Assembly: GCF_017355915.2 (NCBI RefSeq)
Contig: NZ_JAFEUV020000007.1
Coordinates: forward strand, 124,001 to 188,000
DNA length: 64,000 nucleotides
Direction of reading: 5' to 3'
Origin: Telluribacter roseus
GTDB taxonomy: Bacteria > Bacteroidota > Bacteroidia > Cytophagales > Spirosomataceae
Shown: positions 8,957-18,247 of the stretch, piece after piece
Layout of the letters: each line of letters begins with the position of its first letter
Numbering within the stretch: the first letter of the stretch is position 1
Made by a program: the position numbers and the translations under genes
Notes under the pieces: model-generated
What the model saw: the letters and a program-made list of their open reading frames with translations, nothing else
Database searches by the model: none
Told to the model about the DNA's origin: nothing

Positions 8957-8992
8957 CTACAGGTAGCTGAGGCTCATCTCAGCCACCTGTAG
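8957..8992. repeat. Intercistronic hairpin between sulfatase genes
   Basis: Arms 8957-8971 and 8978-8992 (15 bp, one mismatch, 6-nt loop), 21 bp downstream of the third sulfatase's stop codon in transcription direction. Only a weak T-rich tail follows. It could act as a partial terminator or mRNA-stability element that sets expression between the sulfatases. Confidence 0.65.
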
Positions 8993-9012
8993 GGTACAGA
9001 TGTAAAAGGTTG

Positions 9013-10446
9013 CTAATTAGAAGTTACTCCACTTTCACGAACCCCCTTTCCTGCTCTTTTTGTGATATCATCACCCAGATCATCGCGTGCTTCATCGGCT
9101 AGTTTCTGAAGCTCAGCCACCACGGCCGGATACTGATCCTTTACATCATAGCGTTCGCCCGGATCACGGCCCAGATCGTAAAGCGCCATGGGGAAGGGGT
9201 GATTCTCAGGTGCCGGGCCGGGTAGCCCATTGGTACCCGGACGCTGCCCTTCGTACGAGCGACCTTCATGGGCAAAGACCAGCTTCCAGTCGCCTTTCCT
9301 GACTGCTTCGAGGCTATTACGACGGTAGTAGTAGTAGAAGCTCTCGCGGGGAGTGACACTGTCGTCTCCTTTCAGGAGTGCTTTGAAGTCTACGCCATCA
9401 ATCTTCTGTTTAGGTAACCGAGCCCCGCTAAGAGAAGCGATCGTCGGTAGAATATCCAGTGTGGTGAGCAACTTGTTATTCACCTTACCGGCCGGAACAA
9501 CGCCCGGCCATCGAATGATGCAGGGTACCCGGTGCCCTCCGTCGAACGAGGTACCTTTGCCCTCCCGGAAACCACCCGACGAACCGGCATGATCTCCGTA
9601 ATTCAGCCAGGGACCGTTATCAGAGGTGAAAATAACAATCGTGTTTTTGTCCAGCCCCTGTTTTTTCACTTCGTCCAGAATCTGGCCCACCGACCAATCC
9701 AACTCCATCATTACATCACCAAAGAGTCCACGGGAGCTTTTACCCCGAAAACGGGGAGAAGCAGCCAGCGGAACATGGGGCAAAGGATGAGGGATGTAAA
9801 GGAAGAACGGATCCTTCTTGTGGTTTCGGATAAATTGCACCGCCTTTTGCGTAAAGGTACCAGTCAGTTCGCTGGCATCCTCCAGGGTGTTGATAGCCTT
9901 GCCTGGCTTATCTCCCTCGATAAGGTGCAAAGTCGGGTACTTGGCCCTTGCCTGCGCTGGATGCAGCGGCCACATATCATGCGAGTAGGGGACCCCATAG
10001 TACTCGTCAAACCCATGTTGCAAAGGCAGAAACTGGGGGCGGTCACCCAGGTGCCATTTGCCAAAGATACCCGTGGCGTAGCCCTGTTCTTTCAGGAGCT
10101 CAGGGAGCGTTTCTTCTGAGGAGTTGAGACCAAGGGGCGATTTAGGTCCTAAAGCACCGTAAAGCCCTATCCTATTCGGATAGCATCCCGTAAGCAAGGC
10201 GGCCCGGGAGGCAGAGCAAACGGCCTGTGCCGCCAGGAAATTCGTAAAACGGGTTCCCTCAGCCGCCATCCGGTCCAGATTGGGGGTCTGGTAGCCCAGC
10301 GCACCATAGCAGGATAGGTCACCGTATCCCAGATCATCCATGAAGAAGAGGATGACATTCGGCCGATCGGCCTTCCTGGAAGTAGGAAGTGACAAAAATC
10401 CGGATAGAACTACCGTTACGAGTACAGCTGCAATCAATTTTTTCAT
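9013..10446 (-). CDS. Sulfatase (FGly-dependent, C-S-A-S-R signature)
   Basis: A 477-residue sulfatase with an N-terminal signal or anchor (residues 1-20, hydrophobic). Metal-binding DD is at 37-38, and the FGly signature is C77-S-A-S-R81, the alanine version of the C-X-P/A-X-R consensus, which maturases still accept. GKWHLGD contains the active-site Lys and His, and FTSDNGPWLNYG the C-terminal metal ligands. It is the first enzyme gene after SusD, 85 bp downstream, so it should be the most strongly expressed of the three. It differs from its two neighbours around the signature, which suggests a different sulfated position or sugar. Confidence 0.93.
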   Translation of the reverse strand: MKKLIAAVLVTVVLSGFLSLPTSRKADRPNVILFFMDDLGYGDLSCYGALGYQTPNLDRMAAEGTRFTNFLAAQAVCSASRAALLTGCYPNRIGLYGALGPKSPLGLNSSEETLPELLKEQGYATGIFGKWHLGDRPQFLPLQHGFDEYYGVPYSHDMWPLHPAQARAKYPTLHLIEGDKPGKAINTLEDASELTGTFTQKAVQFIRNHKKDPFFLYIPHPLPHVPLAASPRFRGKSSRGLFGDVMMELDWSVGQILDEVKKQGLDKNTIVIFTSDNGPWLNYGDHAGSSGGFREGKGTSFDGGHRVPCIIRWPGVVPAGKVNNKLLTTLDILPTIASLSGARLPKQKIDGVDFKALLKGDDSVTPRESFYYYYRRNSLEAVRKGDWKLVFAHEGRSYEGQRPGTNGLPGPAPENHPFPMALYDLGRDPGERYDVKDQYPAVVAELQKLADEARDDLGDDITKRAGKGVRESGVTSN

Positions 10447-10531
10447 AGTAATTGACGTATAAGATTACTACCCTTCTGTCTATTCAATCTCATAATGGGT
10501 AGTAATAAAGGTTGATGAATGAGGACTCTAT

Positions 10532-12124
10532 CTACCAGCCCGGGTTTTGAGTCAGCTCTTTATTTAGATCCAGCTCCTTCTGAGGGATCGGCCACAGGTA
10601 GTCGCGGTTTGGATTGAAAACCCGCTCAAAAGCCTGTACCTGAACCGTCTTCAGCTCGTTGTTGTCAACCCAGGTCATACCGTATACATTGCCGGGCATC
10701 ATCTTCTCGGCTGTCTTCCAGCGTCTGATATCAAATAACCGTAACCCCTCGAACGCCAGTTCGACCATCCGTTCATGACGTACAATTTCCCGAAGTTGAG
10801 CCTGTGACAAGTCTGTGGGTACCGAAGGTAGCTTTACATCCTGACGGCCGTTCCGAACCAGGTTAATAGCATCATATACCGATTGGTCAATCTGATTCAG
10901 TTCGATTTTTGCCTCGGCGTATGTCAGAAGTACTTCAGCATAGCGTATCAGGATTATATTGATACCGCTCACAGCAGGGGTAGCAAAATCCTCCGGATTG
11001 ATGTACTTCTTTAGGACATAGCCCGTAGTGGTAGCCAGGTAGGTGTTCCCAATGGCATCAGCGGTACCACTGTTGGGTTCCGGGCGGAAGGCGACTCCGC
11101 TGGGTAGTGGATCGCCCGACAGGAACATCGTGAAGCCCAGACGCGGATCACGGTTCTTATTCGGATTGCGAGGATCAAAACCACTGGCCGGATCTGTAAT
11201 AGGAAGACCATTCGCCATGGTAAAAGCGTCAGCTAGTTTCTTCGTAGGCACAAAGGTATTATTAGCCGTTTTCTGACTATACGGCCCCATGTGTGCAAAA
11301 ATATTGTGACTTAATCCGGCACTACTGATATACTGGCGGTCCAGAATTACTTCCGGATTATTTTCAGCCGCGTAGCTAAATAGTTTGCCATACTGGGGAT
11401 ACAGGCTATATCCTAACTTCATTACCTCACTGGCAGCTGTTGCCGCCTGCTGATATTGACCGGAATAGAGGCTGGCCCGAGCCAACAGGGATAAAGCGGC
11501 TCCCCTGGTAATGCGCCCCTTATCAGTAGCCGGATAGGTGGTTGGCAACACGCTAGCTACGGCGGTTAGTTCACTCGTAACAAAGTCCCATACCTTTTGT
11601 ACTTCATCGCGTTTGAGTTGCTTGGCTTCGTCAGTTGTTAGTGTCTTGGTCACAATGGGTACTCCTCCGTATAAACCCGCTAGATTGACGTAGTGGAAAG
11701 CGCGCAGAAAGCGCATTTCGGCTTTCAAGCGCTCAATCAGCGCACTATTGGTGGTAGCAACCTTGTCAACATTTTCAAGAAAGTCGTTCACCGTAGCTAT
11801 ACCCGCATAGGCATTGACCCACTCATCGTTGATTCGCGAGTTGGAGGCATCATGTGTCCCACTCTCAATGAAAGCATTTACGTTAAATACCTGATTGGTA
11901 TGACCAATATCCGTAATTCCATCCAGAGCAAATATGCTAAGTCCAGTTAGATAGCTATAAGCCGCATTGGCCGCCAGCAGGGCATCACTTTCCGTTTTCC
12001 AGAAGGTGGCCGTTGAGATGCGATCGTTAGGAACGGGGTTCAGCAAATCCTCCTGGCAGGAAGCCAGCATCAGCGACATGGCAGCCACTGATAGGAGTTG
12101 ACGGGTTTTTGAAGAGAATGTCAT
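10532..12124 (-). CDS. SusD/RagB-family nutrient-binding outer-membrane lipoprotein
   Basis: A 530-residue SusD-like protein with a lipobox ending in Cys23 (MLASC). The start NPVPNDRISTATFWKTESDALLAANAAYSYL is typical of the family, as are MRFLRAFHYVNLAGLYGGVPI (TPR-like helices), YAEVLLTYAEAKIEL and the C-terminal YLWPIPQKELDLNKELTQNPGW. It forms the lid over the SusC transporter and binds the glycan at the cell surface. It lies 33 bp downstream of SusC, the standard pairing. Three sulfatases follow, so the ligand is predicted to be a sulfated oligosaccharide; that is inference from context. Confidence 0.96.
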   Translation of the reverse strand: MTFSSKTRQLLSVAAMSLMLASCQEDLLNPVPNDRISTATFWKTESDALLAANAAYSYLTGLSIFALDGITDIGHTNQVFNVNAFIESGTHDASNSRINDEWVNAYAGIATVNDFLENVDKVATTNSALIERLKAEMRFLRAFHYVNLAGLYGGVPIVTKTLTTDEAKQLKRDEVQKVWDFVTSELTAVASVLPTTYPATDKGRITRGAALSLLARASLYSGQYQQAATAASEVMKLGYSLYPQYGKLFSYAAENNPEVILDRQYISSAGLSHNIFAHMGPYSQKTANNTFVPTKKLADAFTMANGLPITDPASGFDPRNPNKNRDPRLGFTMFLSGDPLPSGVAFRPEPNSGTADAIGNTYLATTTGYVLKKYINPEDFATPAVSGINIILIRYAEVLLTYAEAKIELNQIDQSVYDAINLVRNGRQDVKLPSVPTDLSQAQLREIVRHERMVELAFEGLRLFDIRRWKTAEKMMPGNVYGMTWVDNNELKTVQVQAFERVFNPNRDYLWPIPQKELDLNKELTQNPGW

Positions 12125-12157
12125 ATGTTATATATAATTAACAGTCAAAGGATGAAT

Positions 12158-15100
12158 TTAGAATTGAAGGTTCACCCCCAGCGTCTTCATGGCAGACTGA
12201 GGATAGTACACACCGCGTCCGGATTCCACTTCCGGGTCCAGATTCCATTCGTTAAGTCTGGAAATGGTAAAGACGTTGGTAGCTGATACATAGACGCTGG
12301 CACGCTGAATCCAAAGCTTGCTACTAAACTTTGCTGGTATGTTGTATACCAGCTGGATGTTTTTGAGACGCAGGTACGAACCATCTATGATCAGGCGGTC
12401 GGTAGTAGCCTGATTACGCAAATCCAGCTTGGTAGGCCGGGGGAATCGGGCATTCGGGTTCTCGGGTGTCCAGTAGTTATTGGTGTAGATCTTATGGGTA
12501 AACCCTTCGTAATTCCCCTGCTCTGAAAGTGCTCCCGCTAGTCGTACATCTACATCGGCCGTTCCCTGAAATAAAATATTCAGCTGGAAGTTTTTGTACC
12601 CGGTACTGCTATTCAGGCTGAATGAATACCTGGGGAAAGGATTTCCAATCATGGTCATATCCGCCGTAGTGATGATTCCATCCTTATTCAGATCTACAAA
12701 GGCCACATCTCCGGGTTTGGCCGTGCGCTGGAAGTAAGGGGTCGACTCGGCATCAGCCTCCGTTTGAATAAGGCCGTTCGTCAGGTACCCCCAGTGGGCA
12801 TTGATTGGAAGCCCTTCCTTGATAATATAACGGGGATCAATGTCTGAGCCGGTTATATAAGGCCCCGTGCCGTTCAGACTGAGAACCTTGTTATTGTTCA
12901 TTGAGAAGTTACCATTCAGGCTATAATTGACTCCCCCACCGGTTGTATTTTGATACGTAATTCCCAGTTCCAGACCCTTATTTTCTACCACTCCCGCATT
13001 CTGTGGACCCGGCAGGAGTCCAATCGTCTGCGGTATAGGCAGGTTAAGCAGGATGCCGTCCGTTATTTTCTTGTAGATATCAAAGGTCAGGTTAAGCTTC
13101 CGCTGCAACAACGAAGCATCCAGCCCCAGGTTGGTTTGGGTATTGGTTTCCCAGGTAACGTTAGGGTCTATACGCGTAGACTGACGATAGCCCGCTACGA
13201 CATTACCCCCAAAGGTATAGCTGGTTGCGGTAAGCTGGGGAAAGAACAGGTAGGGAGCGATGGCTTGGTTTCCGGTCTGTCCATAGGAGCCACGCAGCTT
13301 CAATTCATTGAATACATTTTTCAGAGAGCTAAAAAACTCTTCTTCCGAAATACGCCAGCCCAGTGAGCCCGAAGGGAAGAAGGCGAACTGGCGGGAAGGT
13401 GAGAAGCGGGAAGAACCATCGCGCCGGGCATTCAGCTCAAGCAGGTACTTATTGGCAAAGGTATAGTTGACCCGGCCAAAGAACGATCGCAAGCCACCCT
13501 CTTCGTCATACCCTCCGTTATTTTTGGTAGCATCGTTTATCCCCTGTCCTATGGACTGGATATCATTGTTATAAAACTGCTGGCGGTAGGCGTTCAAACC
13601 AAAAAACTGATAGTAGTACTCCTGATAGCCTCCCATGATGCTGAAGGTATGATTCCCCCAGTCACGGTGGTAGGTCAGCAGGTCCGTAATAGTGTATTCC
13701 CGTCGCTGATTACGTACTTCGGTAAGGTTGTTATTAGCAACGGTCTTAACTACACCGGTATTAGGATCCCGGTTGGTATACGCATTGTTAAATTCTTTCT
13801 GGTAGATGCCCGTATAGTTCCCGGCTACCTGTACCGACAGGGTAAGGTTGTCCAGGATGTCCCACTCTCCTTTAACACTGCCAAGCATCCGGTCAACTGC
13901 TTCACGATTGAGTCCACTCATTTCGGCGTACATCAGGGGATTGTTACCCTGCTGGCTCAGCCCATAAGTTCCGTCTGGATACTTAGGTACTGCCCACAGT
14001 GATCCGTGGTAAAAGAAATTGATCACGTTGCCGGTTGGTGCGGTAGAGGTGTTGTACCGGTAATTGACATCGGTATTAAACCTGATTTTGGGAGATACAT
14101 TGAAGTCAGTATTGAGTCGTATCTCCTTGATCTTGGCATCATAGTTTGTGATCATTCCGGCCTGATCCATCATCCGGATACTCGCCCTGGCTCTGAAATT
14201 TTCATTACCCCCGCTAACTGACAGCGTTTGGTTTGACATGGGAGCGGGCTTCAGCATGGTTTCAAACCAGGTATTGGGTAAGGGGTACTTAAGGCGATCT
14301 GTTGCCTGGATCCATTCATTGATGGATTGATCGGTGTAACGGGCGGGTAGTGCCGCTCCTACATTGCGGTAGGCTGTCTGCTGGAGGCGCATGTACGGTT
14401 CAAGGTCCATCATTTCCGGGCTATTGATTGAGGTCTGAATACCATAGTAGCCATTGTAGTTTACGGATACCTTACCCGTTTTCCCGCGTTTAGTCGTTAC
14501 CAGAATTACCCCGTTGGCACCACGTGATCCGTAAATAGCCGTAGAAGAGGCATCTTTCAGTACCGTTACGGACTCAATGTCCTCAGGGTTCATATCAAAT
14601 AACGTTTGCTCCACGCCGTCTACTACCACAAGTGCAGAGTTATCGCCCAGAGTAGTAATACCTCTGACCCGCATGGTTGCACTGGTACGACCCGGAGCAC
14701 CTCCGCGATCCAGTACGGTTAGCCCCGGGGCTAACCCCTGTAGAGACTGCTGTACATTACCAACGGGACGAGAAGTAATCTGTTCATTCTGAATCGTAGA
14801 CACCGCACTGGTCATGGTTACTTTCTTCTGAGTACCAAAGCCCACTACGACCACTTCTGACAGATTGGCGACATCTGCTTCCAACTGAACCGTAATAGTA
14901 CTCCTGGTACCAACTGCTACTTCCTGGCTCTTATATCCCACAAAGCTAAAAACCAGTACAGCGGCTGCGTCAGGAACATCAATCTGAAACTGGCCTTCCG
15001 CGTTGGTGGTAGTCCCCCGCTGGGTACCTTTTAGAATAACACTAACGCCGGGCAGGCCTTCTCCCTTTTCATCGGTAACCTTACCCGTCACCGGTTGCAG

Positions 15101-15505
15101 AGTACTACTAGCGCCGTTTGGGTACTTGCCTGGTATAGCGCCCTGCTCTTTCGGGTCCTGGCTTAGTATAATTTGTTTTCCAGCTATTTCGTAGTTTATG
15201 TGCAAAGGCTTTAGAAGGATATCCAAGACATCTTTGAGGGGTCTGTTCTGAATATTCAGCGTTACCTTACGGCCCGACTGAATCACCTGGGGACTATAAG
15301 AAAATTTAGCCTCTGCTAGCTTTTCAATTTCTTTCAACACCACCTTCACACTCTCCTCCGTGACCTTTAAGGTTATTCTGCGCTCTAGAACCTCCTGAGC
15401 AGAAAGACTATTCGACCAAGCAGTACCGATGAAAATAAAGGCAAGAAAGACTTGAACCAATGATATTTTCATACACTGTATTAGTATAGAGTTCACATGT
15501 TTCAT
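12158..15505 (-). CDS. SusC/RagA-family TonB-dependent outer-membrane transporter with STN domain
   Basis: A 1115-residue protein. It has an N-terminal signal; an STN signalling domain (about residues 40-115, EVLERRITLKVTEESVKVVL); a carboxypeptidase-like regulatory domain (VTGKVTDEKGEGLPGVSV, about 139-220); the plug with the SusC landmark SEVVVVGFGTQKK and DPED-type ESVTVLKDASSTAIYGSRGANGV; and a 22-strand barrel ending LGVNLQF. It imports glycan fragments with TonB energy. The STN domain indicates signalling to the FecR encoded just upstream, so uptake and transcription are coupled. The start at 15505 fits; an in-frame Met at residue 12 would also leave a good signal peptide. Confidence 0.97.
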   Translation of the reverse strand: MKHVNSILIQCMKISLVQVFLAFIFIGTAWSNSLSAQEVLERRITLKVTEESVKVVLKEIEKLAEAKFSYSPQVIQSGRKVTLNIQNRPLKDVLDILLKPLHINYEIAGKQIILSQDPKEQGAIPGKYPNGASSTLQPVTGKVTDEKGEGLPGVSVILKGTQRGTTTNAEGQFQIDVPDAAAVLVFSFVGYKSQEVAVGTRSTITVQLEADVANLSEVVVVGFGTQKKVTMTSAVSTIQNEQITSRPVGNVQQSLQGLAPGLTVLDRGGAPGRTSATMRVRGITTLGDNSALVVVDGVEQTLFDMNPEDIESVTVLKDASSTAIYGSRGANGVILVTTKRGKTGKVSVNYNGYYGIQTSINSPEMMDLEPYMRLQQTAYRNVGAALPARYTDQSINEWIQATDRLKYPLPNTWFETMLKPAPMSNQTLSVSGGNENFRARASIRMMDQAGMITNYDAKIKEIRLNTDFNVSPKIRFNTDVNYRYNTSTAPTGNVINFFYHGSLWAVPKYPDGTYGLSQQGNNPLMYAEMSGLNREAVDRMLGSVKGEWDILDNLTLSVQVAGNYTGIYQKEFNNAYTNRDPNTGVVKTVANNNLTEVRNQRREYTITDLLTYHRDWGNHTFSIMGGYQEYYYQFFGLNAYRQQFYNNDIQSIGQGINDATKNNGGYDEEGGLRSFFGRVNYTFANKYLLELNARRDGSSRFSPSRQFAFFPSGSLGWRISEEEFFSSLKNVFNELKLRGSYGQTGNQAIAPYLFFPQLTATSYTFGGNVVAGYRQSTRIDPNVTWETNTQTNLGLDASLLQRKLNLTFDIYKKITDGILLNLPIPQTIGLLPGPQNAGVVENKGLELGITYQNTTGGGVNYSLNGNFSMNNNKVLSLNGTGPYITGSDIDPRYIIKEGLPINAHWGYLTNGLIQTEADAESTPYFQRTAKPGDVAFVDLNKDGIITTADMTMIGNPFPRYSFSLNSSTGYKNFQLNILFQGTADVDVRLAGALSEQGNYEGFTHKIYTNNYWTPENPNARFPRPTKLDLRNQATTDRLIIDGSYLRLKNIQLVYNIPAKFSSKLWIQRASVYVSATNVFTISRLNEWNLDPEVESGRGVYYPQSAMKTLGVNLQF

Positions 15506-15689
15506 ACATTTGATTGTTTTGTTCTTTTTGAAGATTAGGGCAAAATACTCCCTATCAGCCCTGCCAGGCTGAGATCGGGATAACTAGCCAGCGGTGGGGC
15601 AACTCTGCTGGCTTTTTACTTGTAGAAGGAAGTGGTAATTATGTCTTCATGAAGCTGTATGGGTTAAATGGGAAAAATATGGTATAGGG

Positions 15690-16820
15690 TTACAGGGATT
15701 TACAACCAGTGGAGTGGATAATGATGTAGGCATCAATGACCTCATAGGTAGCACCTATCGATTTGCATATAATGGTAAGCTTCTCTCTGAAGGTTTCGTT
15801 GGAAAGGGAGGCGGTTAGCTGGCAGGTTTCTAACTGGCTCTTCGTATAGATGAGGTCAACCCCATATACCTTCTCAAGATCTTCAAATACAGAAATCACC
15901 GGGGCTTCTTCATAGGTAAAGCTGGGCTCCTGAGCCTCCTCTGAAAAAATAGGAAGGGGAGCATCCACCAGCTTTTTGTTAAACTCTTCGCTCTGCCGGG
16001 AAAACTTGACCTGCTGGTTCGGCCTTAGAACAACACCCGTTTGTTCAGTCCCTGATGCGGGCCGCTTGGTAAGGGTACTGTTCTTGAATACACTTACCTG
16101 TCCACTATGCACCTTTACGATCACGTCCCTGGAATCTTCGTAAGCCTCCACTTCAAAGCGGGTACCCAGCACTTTGGTAACCAGCTCATTGGCATAGACA
16201 ATGAAAGGCATATTCGGATTTTTGACTACATCCAGTACGGTTCTCCCTGAGATGTTTACCGTTCGATCAACCTTTCCGAATTTAACTGAGTAGCTAATGC
16301 GGCTACCAGGGTATAAAAGTATCGTTGATCCATCAGGTAGTGTGACGGAGTCAATCCGGGACGTGGTATTAGCCGTCTCAATGACAGAGTCAAAGAGTAA
16401 CGTTTTATGCTTCGTATAAATAGACTCCCTGTCATTATTCCCGTAAAAGTACCTCAGCCCGATACTGATCATAACAAGGATACAGGCAGCCACAGCTATG
16501 ACCTGCGCCAGAGATGAGCTTTTTATACGCCAGGATCGGGAAGTACGTTGGTTATACTGGGCATTGGTGGAGAGAATCCGGTTTAAAAGCTGTTCTTCTG
16601 CCTCTTCAGAAAGAAAGGTGCGGGTATAATCATCCAATCCCAGTTGTACCGCTTCTATTAACCTTTTAGCTTGATTCCATTCTTCCGCCCTATTAGGATT
16701 ACAAGCCAGCCAGTTCTCCCAAAAGGATTGAGATGATACGGTGGGATGCAAGTGATGCTGTAAAAAAGCATCATCGGTAACGAAATCAGCTACGGTAAAT
16801 CGTGTATAATCCTTTTTCAC
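15690..16820 (-). CDS. FecR-family anti-sigma factor
   Basis: A 376-residue inner-membrane regulator. The cytoplasmic N-terminal part (about 1-105) would bind the sigma factor. One transmembrane helix follows (VIAVAACILVMISIGLRYF). The periplasmic FecR domain (SVTLPDGSTILLYPGSRISY, then VTKVLGTRFEVEAY) and a C-terminal DUF4974-type domain (PVISVFEDLEKVYGVDLIY) complete it; these should contact the STN domain of SusC. It sits 87 bp downstream of the sigma gene and 184 bp upstream of susC. By family knowledge it restrains, and on induction activates, the cognate sigma factor. Confidence 0.95.
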   Translation of the reverse strand: MKKDYTRFTVADFVTDDAFLQHHLHPTVSSQSFWENWLACNPNRAEEWNQAKRLIEAVQLGLDDYTRTFLSEEAEEQLLNRILSTNAQYNQRTSRSWRIKSSSLAQVIAVAACILVMISIGLRYFYGNNDRESIYTKHKTLLFDSVIETANTTSRIDSVTLPDGSTILLYPGSRISYSVKFGKVDRTVNISGRTVLDVVKNPNMPFIVYANELVTKVLGTRFEVEAYEDSRDVIVKVHSGQVSVFKNSTLTKRPASGTEQTGVVLRPNQQVKFSRQSEEFNKKLVDAPLPIFSEEAQEPSFTYEEAPVISVFEDLEKVYGVDLIYTKSQLETCQLTASLSNETFREKLTIICKSIGATYEVIDAYIIIHSTGCKSL

Positions 16821-16907
16821 GGATATAGGTCTGCCTTTTCACATAGATGACCAATTCCGGGCTATCATACTCACTTATCTGAAAGAAAAGAAGAAAAAAT
16901 ATTAAAT

Positions 16908-17462
16908 TTAGATGGCTATCCAGCTCCGGAGCCGCTCAACCGCCCTAAATACCAAGTTTTGGGCTGACTGACGGTTAACCGATAGCAATGAGGCGATTTC
17001 ACCATAATCCATGTTTTCTACATAGCGAAGACGAATTGCTTCCTGCTGTCGCGGGGGAAGTTGAGCGATTAGTTTTTTGATTAGGTCCTGTCGGTTGTAA
17101 AACTCATCGTTCTGGTTGAATATACCATCCGAAGACTCTTCCCAGAGCGTATCAAAATCTTCATCAGCCAGAGATACATATACCTGTTCCTTCCGTTTCA
17201 GAAGGTGAAGAATCCTAACCTTAAGCGACTTGAGTAAGTAAAAGCGCATATTATCAGGTACTGAAAGCCTCTCACGCTTAATCCAGAGCTCTGTAAAAAC
17301 ATCATGGATACAATCAAAAACAAATGCTTCTGACACCGAAACTAAACTCATTCCATACCTGTACATGACTTTCACATGCAGACGGTATATCTGAGTATAG
17401 GCCTCTTCATCACCTGATTGAAAGGCTTCCCATAGCAACTTTTCATCCTTCGTCTCAATCAT
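16908..17462 (-). CDS. ECF RNA polymerase sigma factor (FecI-like, Bacteroidota type)
   Basis: A 184-residue sigma factor with region 2 (AFQSGDEEAYTQIYRLHVKVMYRYG, then DCIHDVFTELW) and region 4 (IAQLPPRQQEAIRLRYVENMDYGEIASLLSVNRQSAQNLVFRAVERLR, a clear helix-turn-helix). It starts the sulfatase PUL: sigma, FecR, SusC, SusD, sulfatases all run in the same direction. Predicted to drive transcription of susC onward when the substrate is sensed. The upstream 785 bp carries no gene. Confidence 0.95.
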   Translation of the reverse strand: MIETKDEKLLWEAFQSGDEEAYTQIYRLHVKVMYRYGMSLVSVSEAFVFDCIHDVFTELWIKRERLSVPDNMRFYLLKSLKVRILHLLKRKEQVYVSLADEDFDTLWEESSDGIFNQNDEFYNRQDLIKKLIAQLPPRQQEAIRLRYVENMDYGEIASLLSVNRQSAQNLVFRAVERLRSWIAI

Positions 17463-18247
17463 GTTGGGGATCTACGTTATCCGTCAAAAGTTAAACAAGA
17501 AAGTCAACTTTCATTTTTTCATACCTATTACACGTTTCTCTGACCAAGTAAAGGCTCGATCTTAGGAGAATATGATCTATATACTGCCAGGTCGTCTTAA
17601 CTGTCAGCTGCCAACGAGCGATCCATCCGGTAAGTCTAACGGTCAGCGGAGAGTGTAAGTAGTCTATACGGTCAACAAGAAAAGGTAGCATAGGCTGTAC
17701 TTGATTGGTTGGTGAAGGACAGAAGGTTTATTTACTATACTTAATCTACATAATTTATAGAGTTCCCTAATACAAGAAAAAGCCTGCTTGCGATATTGGG
17801 TACATACATGGGAGTGTCTTGATTTGTTAAACAGGGAAAAAAGGGGCGTTGGTAGGCCGAAAAATTAAATACAACAACTATTTGACGCCGACGGCAGGCG
17901 GTACAAACTAGTATCTAAAGCAGGATGTTGGACATTGTTTAGGGACATAGTATGTATGTGCTGTTGTGCGCTTCGTATGCTTACCAATGAGTTGTTGTAC
18001 TACACGATCGTTGGCAAATGTGAATAGACAAATCTGGTTTTCCAAACTTTTTGAAACTGAATTACGGGTAATACGGCTAATAGTTGCCACTCGTTAACGG
18101 TTTTTTTTTCGAATCTAGAACATTCATGATCAGCGAATTAACTGTAATACTCCAGGTTTGGCACCCTTTCTGTATAGCAGAGCTTTTTTTAGCAAAGTAG
18201 TCCCGTTACATCCCACAACTGCTATTTGATTTTCTTAACTTTGCTTA
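17463..18247. other. Gene-free divergent region
   Basis: 785 bp between the divergently transcribed ECF sigma gene and the AraC regulator. It must contain the promoter of the sulfatase PUL and of the AraC gene. Two short minus-strand ORFs (17491-17691, 17908-18090) lack recognisable folds. A TAACTTTG element (18236-18243) resembling the Bacteroidota -7 box lies only 4 bp before the AraC start codon, without a clear -33 element. Confidence 0.55.

Noticed and set aside
13649-14221. Plus-strand ORFs inside the first susC gene
   Set aside because: Antisense shadows of a long, well-supported SusC gene.
15586-15613. Hairpin AGCCAGC/GCTGGCT between fecR and susC
   Set aside because: Only 7-bp arms with a 14-nt loop and the T tract is on the strand without a gene; not strong enough to call a terminator.
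17908-18090. 60-codon minus-strand ORF with a segment (QLIGKHTKRTTAHTYY) faintly like a tyrosine-recombinase C-terminus
   Set aside because: No catalytic Arg/His/Tyr pattern, too short, and no att-like repeats nearby; resemblance is too weak to call an integrase remnant.
18225-18243. Leaderless promoter for the AraC gene from TAACTTTG 4 bp before the ATG
   Set aside because: No -33 element at correct spacing and the start site would fall inside or at the codon; left as a remark only.
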